Shown here in pieces: positions 56,901-64,000 of a stretch of DNA of 64,000 nt (positions within the stretch are counted from its first letter, which is position 1; every line of letters begins with the position of its first letter). The stretch comes from Parascedosporium putredinis (lineage: Eukaryota; Ascomycota; Sordariomycetes; Microascales; Microascaceae). The notes below the pieces were generated by a model that did no database searches, was not told the origin of the DNA, and saw only the letters and a program-made list of their open reading frames with translations. The translations under genes were made by a program, and so were the position numbers. The stretch lies in assembly GCA_949357655.1 (NCBI GenBank), contig CASHTG010000003.1, forward strand, positions 62,001 through 126,000, read 5' to 3'.

Positions 56901-59900
56901 GCTCATGTATGTAGATTTTGGGATTGTAAATATTAATCATATTAATGGGAAGGAGGCAGGCCCGCCTGGCATTTGAGGAGCAAGGCTTCACGGGGCTCAA
57001 GTCACCAAATTTCGATGTACTAGCTGGATCAAGACTCAAGAAAACCTAGTCAGACCAATGGTGCGATCTTCTCTGAATCAACGATGACCGTTTCGGGGAT
57101 TACAAAACAAAGGGAAATGCGGTACCTCAACGTGGAGGTGGACAAGGACAGCTGATATTTGGCCATCAGTTTAATCTTACTGCATCCACCTCGGTATGAT
57201 CTCAGTTGCTGTATTCCCTCGACTGGAAACAAAGAAGTACGAAGTACACTGCTGCATCGGCGGAGTTTTTGGAGGGAATCATTTCCGCCCTACTGGGCCT
57301 GCTGGGAAAGGAAGGGGGGATCATGGAGCACTCAGCTGGCCACAATAGAATAGTCCTCGACGGTGCTTGCACCCCCTTTCTTTGCTTCTCTTCGTTTTAT
57401 AGGTTTCTTTTTGTAACTAATTCCAGCTGGGAGAGCTGAAACACTGAAACGGACCCAAACTGTCTTGGCATCGATCGACCTGGGGAGCGTTTTCGTCAGT
57501 TGTCTCGCTCGTTTTCCTCTCATCAATTTGTTCGGATGAACGACGTCAATTGTTGAAGGTTGAAGTACATTCGACCAACTTCTGTCAAATTGGGACTGAC
57601 ACCCAACTCTAGAAATATTAATGGAAGTTTCGGTTCCATTATTCATTCACCTGTCGTCTTGGTCTTGATGGGTTTGATGGATTCAGGCTGAGCCACTAGG
57701 ACTCTCTCATCCTCGTCTCAATATTGCCCTTTTCCCCGTCATTTCTTTGCTGACTTGCAGCATCTCGACCTAAAGCGGGAGGAACCTTCGAAGCTGAGAA
57801 GCGTCTTGCACGAATCACAATGTCTTCGTGCCATGCGAAAGCTGTTTTTCCCGCGGGCCGATGCCCATTGGAGTCCTTCGAGTAAGCTGCTGGGAATTTG
57901 ATGTGATGGCTGGGCTGCATCTATTACTTCGTCCTTCTCAAAGTGGAAACCCGCAATATGAGGCCGGGGACTGCTGGGAAATAAAAAACGGACTGAAGCA
58001 AATCGAAACGACGGGCATGACCGAGGCGATGGGGACGAAGGCAACAAGGGTATGTGGTATTGGGGCCGTATGTCCCTTGGATGGATCAATTATTATTAGG
58101 GGCTCTTGTCCTAGGTACCACCTGGTAGCAAAGCAGTATTATGCATTGTGTCTTTGCAGCTTTAGGGGAAAAATAGAAAAGCGATCCAGATTGTTATATT
58201 ACCTTTTGGCCAACGGGGAAAATGCCAAACATGGCGACGAAGGATACCGGGGAATGGATATTGCATGTGGTCTTTGGAGCCATCTGCCATGAATGGCTGT
58301 ATATGCGTCTCTTTGGAGCAAGCTGGAAGGACCACCACTTCTAGCGTTGCCTTCTCGTAAATTAGCCGTGCCTGTTGATCATCTCGTCATCCCCTTGGTC
58401 CAACCGAACTCTGGCTGTCCGTTATGACAAACGCCCGCCCCGCCTTGGCACGGCCGAGAGCGCCTGCTTTTGTGCCTTGATTCATCCAATGAAGCCTGGA
58501 CCAAGAAGCCCGAGCACTGGCCAGGGCTTCTGCACTAGAAAAGGGGAAGGCGACACTGGATGTGAATTAAACAAGGACATGACTGGGCCTCTTCATATGT
58601 GCGAAAATCATTATTTCTGAACGTTGCATCTGCAAGTATTACTTGTAGTGTCGAGTTGAGTGGTGGCAACCTTGTAATAACGGGTGTCTAGAGTCGCGAG
58701 TCGCTTTTCGTGGGGAAGAGAAGGCCCGCAACTCTGAGGAGATAACCGGAAGCCACAGACCCCACAGCGACGCTCAGCTGGTGATCTACTTGGCGGGCTT
58801 CCATTCGTAATACCGAGGCATTCATATTATTAGACGAGGAACTGCTCTGGGCGAAATCATACCTGTGTCAAAATTACTCTTCGGAGCTCAGACCGAAGGA
58901 GAGGCTTATGGCACGCTATTTTGTAAAGAACATAGGGGATGTCGAATTTGAGAAGCTGACGACATGAAGCATGTGTTTTGAGTCCCATGGATGCATGACT
59001 GAGTGTGTTGGCGGCTCTTGATACCTAAAAGTTTGGTTCGTGAGGGGAGGAGGAGGAGCTATCAACCGTGTAATGCAAGATGGGCTCCCCGCAGAATTTT
59101 CAATATAAACACTAGGGTTAAAGGTCACTTTACCATTGATATTCTAATCCGGGGCCGTTCACCATGCCGTGCGTGCCTATGTCCTCTTTTGTGGACTGGC
59201 TGCCAGCTCTCGGGTAGGGCCCGGACTGGAATGGGGTTGGACGGAATATTGGGAATAGGGGACACCGATATTAATTTGCTAGCTGCGGGTGCTGGGCACG
59301 GTATAGCGCCTGTTCCTTTCCTAGTCACCATTTCCCTCTCGTTTGTTCTTTCTGATTTCCCCCTTCTTTTCTTTTCTGGGGTTGGGGTTACATCATTCCC
59401 CTCTAAAGTAGGGCACGCTCTCTGCTGCAATTACCAGGCTCCAAGTATTACAAGGAGCTTGGGAACGGCTGTGCGCGCGGGGAGAAGGCTGTCGTTTACT
59501 ATTCCAAGATGGTGAAGACCAAATTTGAGAGTGAGACTAATAATTATGGATGGGGCCAGCTATGTCTATCGGTACAAAAACCCTGATGATAGACAACGTT
59601 GCCCTTCGAAGAGGTCATCGGCACAGGCAGATTCGTTCTTGAACCCGGGCGGGGGTTTTGATATAGATGCGTGGGACATCTCCACTTCCGCCTGGCATCA
59701 AATTGATGCAGCGATCCCTCGAATCTTTGCTCACGAATATTATTAATGGGTGCACCTGTTTTTGTTGTTCCTCCTCTTTTCCAAGGTCAATCCATTCTCC
59801 CCGATCGCGACGGTGGAACCCCATGGCTCATCACATCGCGTGTTCTTAAATTCAGGACCAATGAAACCTTGGAGAGACCCGTTCGCTCCTGCGCCACAAC

Positions 59901-62250
59901 GACACGCCATGCAAGACCTTCCAAACACACTAGTTCTCTTTGACCGTAGTGCTAGTTTTGTACCCGTGTCGTGTCGTGTCGGGGTGGAATGTTCACTTCA
60001 TCACGAATAATGATACCTCTTGGCCCAACTGTGTCCGTCCACTCTCCGGCCCTGTGCTCTCGAGTGTACAGGGCGGAAGCGCAGATGAGCGGGTTTGTTG
60101 GCCTCATCGATTTCGGCGGTGCGAGCCTCCGAGCGTCTCGCTGTGCGGGATGGGAAACCACCCAGGACCAACATTGAACACAACGCGCGACTTGCACAGG
60201 TATCATTGAATTCCAATGGGACGGTGAAGTGGGGGCTGGTCTTGCCGAAGGCGCCCCTGAGACCGACAGACCTGACAACTCCTTTTGAGCCCCGAGAGAT
60301 CGACCAAACTCTGGCTTGTGAATACGAACTGGTAGTGTGCAGTGGTGCATTCCTTTGCCTTCCGTCATCAGCAGCCTGCGCGTCTTGCCTTCCTGCTGAC
60401 GACCAGCATAATCGCTGGTGCCATGTCTGAGCGGGGTGCTTAACCGATTGACGGTTTGAAATCAGATGGCGTTCAGGAGTTGGCTGAAGAAACTCTTTTC
60501 TAACGTATCGATCTCCCTGGTTCTAATGCGCTTATTTTTAAATATATGGATGACGAGTGAGAGAATCGGATTGATACTTGTCAATGGGCTTGGAAACATT
60601 GATCATCTGAAGCATCAAGCTCGACTTAATAATAATGCTGGTAAGACTCTACATATTCGCCATTCGCCCCCTTGGCTGAAGTACCTCGTACTGCACTTGG
60701 TTGAGTGGGGTCTTCCTGGAGCTCTCATCGTCACAAGATTGAGGTATCTGTACCGAGGCCGATTGCACATCTTCGCCGTGAACTCTCGAATAATGCAAGA
60801 GCCAGCCCCAGACGAGCGAGGACTTGCAGTGGATGAGACTCTCTGGCGGATATTTCCCCAGCTCTCCACTATGTAAGTACCCATCCAAATAGAGGCTAAT
60901 CCAAGGGTGAGCATTGAATTGGCAAATTGAGAGAGTTTTGCATGAGTGGCTGCCAAGGAAAAGAGGAACCCCTCACTCGGTGCCGATTTCGAAGGAGAGA
61001 GAGATGAAAAAAAAAAGTTGAAAAAAAGAAGAAAAAAAGGAAGCGACACTCCCATAGCGGCTCTTGGGGCCTCCTTTTCTTCTGGCTTGATTGCAATATC
61101 TGCTGTATTAATGCCGGGTGCTCTCTCTTGAGTGGAGGAATCTAGGACAAGAGAATCAAATGACGGCTCTGTCGATCCTCTGAGAATAAAGAAGAAAAGA
61201 AAAAAACTTCCGGGCACGACTTGGACAAGCATCAGGGGGCACATTTGTTTCTGGAACCAGGCGCGCATCTTCCCTTGATGTCGGAAATGTTTGCACCTAT
61301 CCATTGGATCAATGCAAGAAGTACAGTACCCCGTACAAGCACATTGTACCTCGGGAGGAGTCCTGTTAGTGCCACCCTTCGATTCGAGAGCTGCAGGCAG
61401 TGGACAGCTCTGAGCAGGATGGCGCGTTTGACTAGCTCGTCCCTCTGGTCCGAGTTTCTCACGTTTCGTGATGCTGGATGGATACTGGAAGAGGGAACTT
61501 GGGAACATGATGGAGTGAATGATCTGTGATTGAAAAGAGTGGATGACTTGAACCTTGTTGACGGGCATATCATATCTTCTAGTGTACACGATCGTATGAA
61601 GCTGTACTTCGACAGTGCTTTGAATGTATGTTGCACTCGAGTCGGCAGACAAGACTCGTTGTACTTTGTACTTTATTAAAGGCCTGGTCCGTCTCTGCAG
61701 CGTTGGGATGGGGAGGATTCCTGCAGGCCCGTGGGGAAGCAAGAGCAAGGACGAGAGGGATGGTGCATATGATCCATACTGAACACGGTACAATTACCAC
61801 TCTGGGGGACGGGTGGCTACGACGCGCGACCAGGCTTTTGGTGGGATTTTTTTTTCGATGATCTCTCCGCTCTGAGACAGCCGAAGAAAAGTATCGTTGC
61901 GTGAGGCGAGTGATCGATTTGCTTCCCTCATTGCCTCATTGACCCTGAAAGAAGGACATGTACTTTGTGTACTTTAGTGGGGAGCCTTCTTGTTCCTGTT
62001 CTTGTTCTTGTCCTTCGTACTTTTGTCGACCGAACCCCATTTCGCAGGCCCGACCTTGAACTGATCGATCAATCAAATGTACACTACATTGGTCTATGGA
62101 TAGCTTGGGAACATAGTGTTCGACCCCAAGACGCCAGAGAGGACCCCGGCCTTCCCACTAAAACCCTCTGTTCCTGGGCTAATCTCTTCTACGAAAACCG
62201 ATTGATCTCTGGCGTCGCTTGATGCACAGTACGGGCTAGCAGCTTCCCAC
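53906..62250. other. Gene-poor region, part 2
   Basis: 8.3 kb with no gene I can support. Long open frames (55361-56074 plus, 237 codons; 60615-61793 minus, 392 codons) have poly-Phe/Lys runs from T- and A-tracts and no domain. Words containing GTAC (TACTTTGTACTTT, GAAGTACGAAGTAC) recur near 57233, 61318-61358, 61657-61673 and 61958-61974. Confidence 0.45.
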
Positions 62251-63424
62251 CTGCCCTCCGCCCATTTTGAGTTTCCTTCTCCTGAGGTCGTTTCACCACA
62301 AACAATCCAACTTGCCATTCACTCTTTCTTTCCTCCCCTACATCATTATCTCTATCTCTTCGTAGTCCCTTCTTTCGCTTCAACACCCGCTTCACCCTTT
62401 TCAACCCCCTTGCCTTCGTTATTGTCGATATCGGGAGTGCCTTGGACCGCCAGATTCGTCGGCTCCTTCTCCTTCTGCCCCTTTTCTTCGCTCACGACAT
62501 CTTCCTCTGTCGCCTCTTTTTCTTCCCCCTTTTGTTAGAGCATTCTCCCACTCTCCCTCCTCTCCACGGTCCAGTACCCCTTGTCCTCTAGTTTCTTGTT
62601 CTCTTGAGTGCTTTCATCTCTTCTTTCTTTCTTAACGCCTTTTATATCTTTTTCTTGTAACCGCTACGATCTACGATCATTCTTTTCTTGCCTTTCTCCC
62701 TTATCTCATCAGCCGTTTTCGAGTTCCCGGCAACGCTCTGCCTCGACGCCAACTTTCCATACTCGCCCTCTCCCTCTCCACCCTTGATCTCGACACCGAA
62801 CAACGGCAGTGGGCGACAATCGCTTTCGAGTACCCCCTTGGGCCAACCCGATTCCGACTGTCTCCCATGACTTTGAACAATTAATCATAAGAGTGAAGTG
62901 TCTTAGAAGACGCTTGGCATCCTCGTCATTGATTTGCCTTTGCCTGCCTGCGTGTGTCGGGGCGAGTTGCAGTTGGTAATAAGCGAGGAGGACTTTCGAG
63001 CGAATCTCTCGGTACCTTTCGTGGATTGTTATCCGGAACTCTCCTACAGACAAAAAGATATCTCGTTGGTATCTGTGATACTCGGTAGGTTCTCGCCCAG
63101 CCTCTCTGTACCAAGAAGAGGATCTCCATTCTTGAGTCACAGTCTGCTCGATGTGCCTCGAACGACTGCCCACTAGCCTTGGGGACTTGTGTGATTGTGT
63201 ATCGTGTGGGAGAACGTGCTGAGTCTGTCGCTCTCGTTGGCTGTGTTGCTAACAAGGGCCCTTTCTTCCTTAGACGTACCACATATTGCTTTATTCTACG
63301 CTACTTTTCTCTATCACCGCACGATCGACGGACCGTCCGCCCGACTTCTACGAGTGCTGTTCACTCGTTCTTCCTGAGTGACACGTCTGACCCTTGATCG
63401 TACTCTCTCCACCCGAGAGTGGAA
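62251..63424 (+). promoter_or_regulatory. Pyrimidine-rich promoter and long leader of the last gene
   Basis: From about 62265 to 62720 the plus strand is strongly C/T-rich (repeated CTTTCTTTCC, CCCTTTTC, TCTCCCTCC). This mirrors the region upstream of steA, and it is followed by about 0.7 kb of mixed leader before the start codon at 63425. A long 5' untranslated region, possibly spliced, is inferred. Confidence 0.45.
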
Positions 63425-64000
63425 ATGGCCGCCCTGGTCCAAAGCTTTCCTCAACAGTCTGCAACGACTACTATTCTCCAGCCTCGACCTTCTTCTTCCT
63501 CGAACATGCAAACATCCACCTCGCAGCAATATACGATGGCCCAATCCCACCGGAACAGCATGCATGGTGCCCCTGTTCATATGGCTGCCATGCCCACATT
63601 CCGAAACACGGCCCCGATCAAGCCATATGCTTTTACGAGTACACCAAGCCTCAATGCCACGGGGCAACGGCAACAGCCCGGGTCAAGGACGTCTTCGGCA
63701 TCTAATGTACCAACTCTGCGACCTACCGAGCCAACTTCCAGTGGAGGCAAGATCTCATCTTCAATGGGCTTGGGCGTGACTGGATCGCGGGATGACCTCT
63801 CCATTTCTCGGCCACGATCGATAATTCCCGCCGAGCGCCCGCAGTCGGCATACATGGCAGGTTCCACTACGCAACTGTCCTTCCCACAGGCGGCTCCCGT
63901 TCGTCCATCCCCGAACGCTACCGACGACCTGCTATGCACCAACCTAGTCGCTCGCACGGCTCAGCGACCCCATCGGGTTCAGGCATGAGCGCCGTCGGCC
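63425..64000 (+). CDS. Ser/Pro/Gln-rich protein of unknown function, 5' part
   Basis: Begins at ATG 63425 in good context (GGAAATGGCC) as MAALVQSFPQQSATTTILQP. It continues as a low-complexity Ser/Thr/Pro/Gln-rich chain (SMHGAPVHMAAMPTFRN, IKPYAFTSTPSLNATGQRQ, SRTSSASNVPTLRPTEP) and runs off the window end. Near 63910-63914 (CCCC-GAA) one base appears missing: the next frame reads RYRRPAMHQPSRSHGSATPS and remains open to 64000, while the original frame stops at 63988. The repeated Ser-Arg and RPxS motifs look like kinase and 14-3-3 target sites of a fungal cell-polarity or signalling protein, but the domain part lies beyond the window, so no function is assigned. Confidence 0.6.

Overview
The window is nuclear DNA of a filamentous ascomycete (Pezizomycotina; I favour Eurotiomycetes, but rank below subphylum is inference). 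Supporting signs are short GT-AG introns of about 49-130 bases with CTAAC/CTGAC-type branch sites, a Ste12 homologue carrying C2H2 zinc fingers (SteA type), a CFEM protein, a HET-domain protein, a CAP20-type perilipin and an intron-containing tRNA-Val.

Layout. 0-8.1 kb: 3' end of the ribonucleotide reductase large subunit (+), then on the minus strand a GPI-type CFEM protein with a Gly/Ser/Glu minisatellite, a pirin and a perilipin-like CAP20 protein. 8.1-17.2 kb: gene-poor, with pieces of one unidentified minus-strand gene at 15.6-16.15 kb and a long pyrimidine-rich leader. 17.2-25 kb: steA (+), the FAF1 ribosome-biogenesis factor (-), tRNA-Val(CAC) (-) and a HET-domain gene (+). 25.8-46 kb: dense conserved housekeeping block: STH1/Snf21 (-), WDR70 (-), a PhyH dioxygenase (-), SWC5 (+), kappa-class GST (-) and YTA7 (-). 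48.6-50.8 kb: a small conserved-looking gene (+) and a secreted alpha-carbonic anhydrase (-). 50.8-63.4 kb: gene-poor, with one GC-rich structured candidate ncRNA locus. 63.4 kb-end: 5' part of a Ser/Pro-rich protein gene (+).

The strongest window-wide signal is that about twelve recognisable genes are interrupted by single-base reading-frame changes. Nearly all are in the same direction (one base short) and sit at short homopolymers, mainly C or G. Because they hit conserved and probably essential genes (steA, YTA7, WDR70, SWC5), under-called homopolymers in the assembly are the likeliest cause. Real decay is the alternative, above all for the HET gene. STH1 (4.4 kb), RNR, CFEM, CAP20 and FAF1 read cleanly. 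Coordinates for affected genes therefore span the whole locus and the text marks each break.

Functionally, three chromatin factors (RSC ATPase STH1, SWR1 subunit SWC5, ATAD2-type YTA7) lie within 20 kb, but nothing indicates an operon-like or biosynthetic cluster. I found no convincing new system; the best unexplained items are a 450-base array of TTTRACC/CAAA motifs at 31.3-31.7 kb and the structured GC-rich element at 53.5-53.9 kb.
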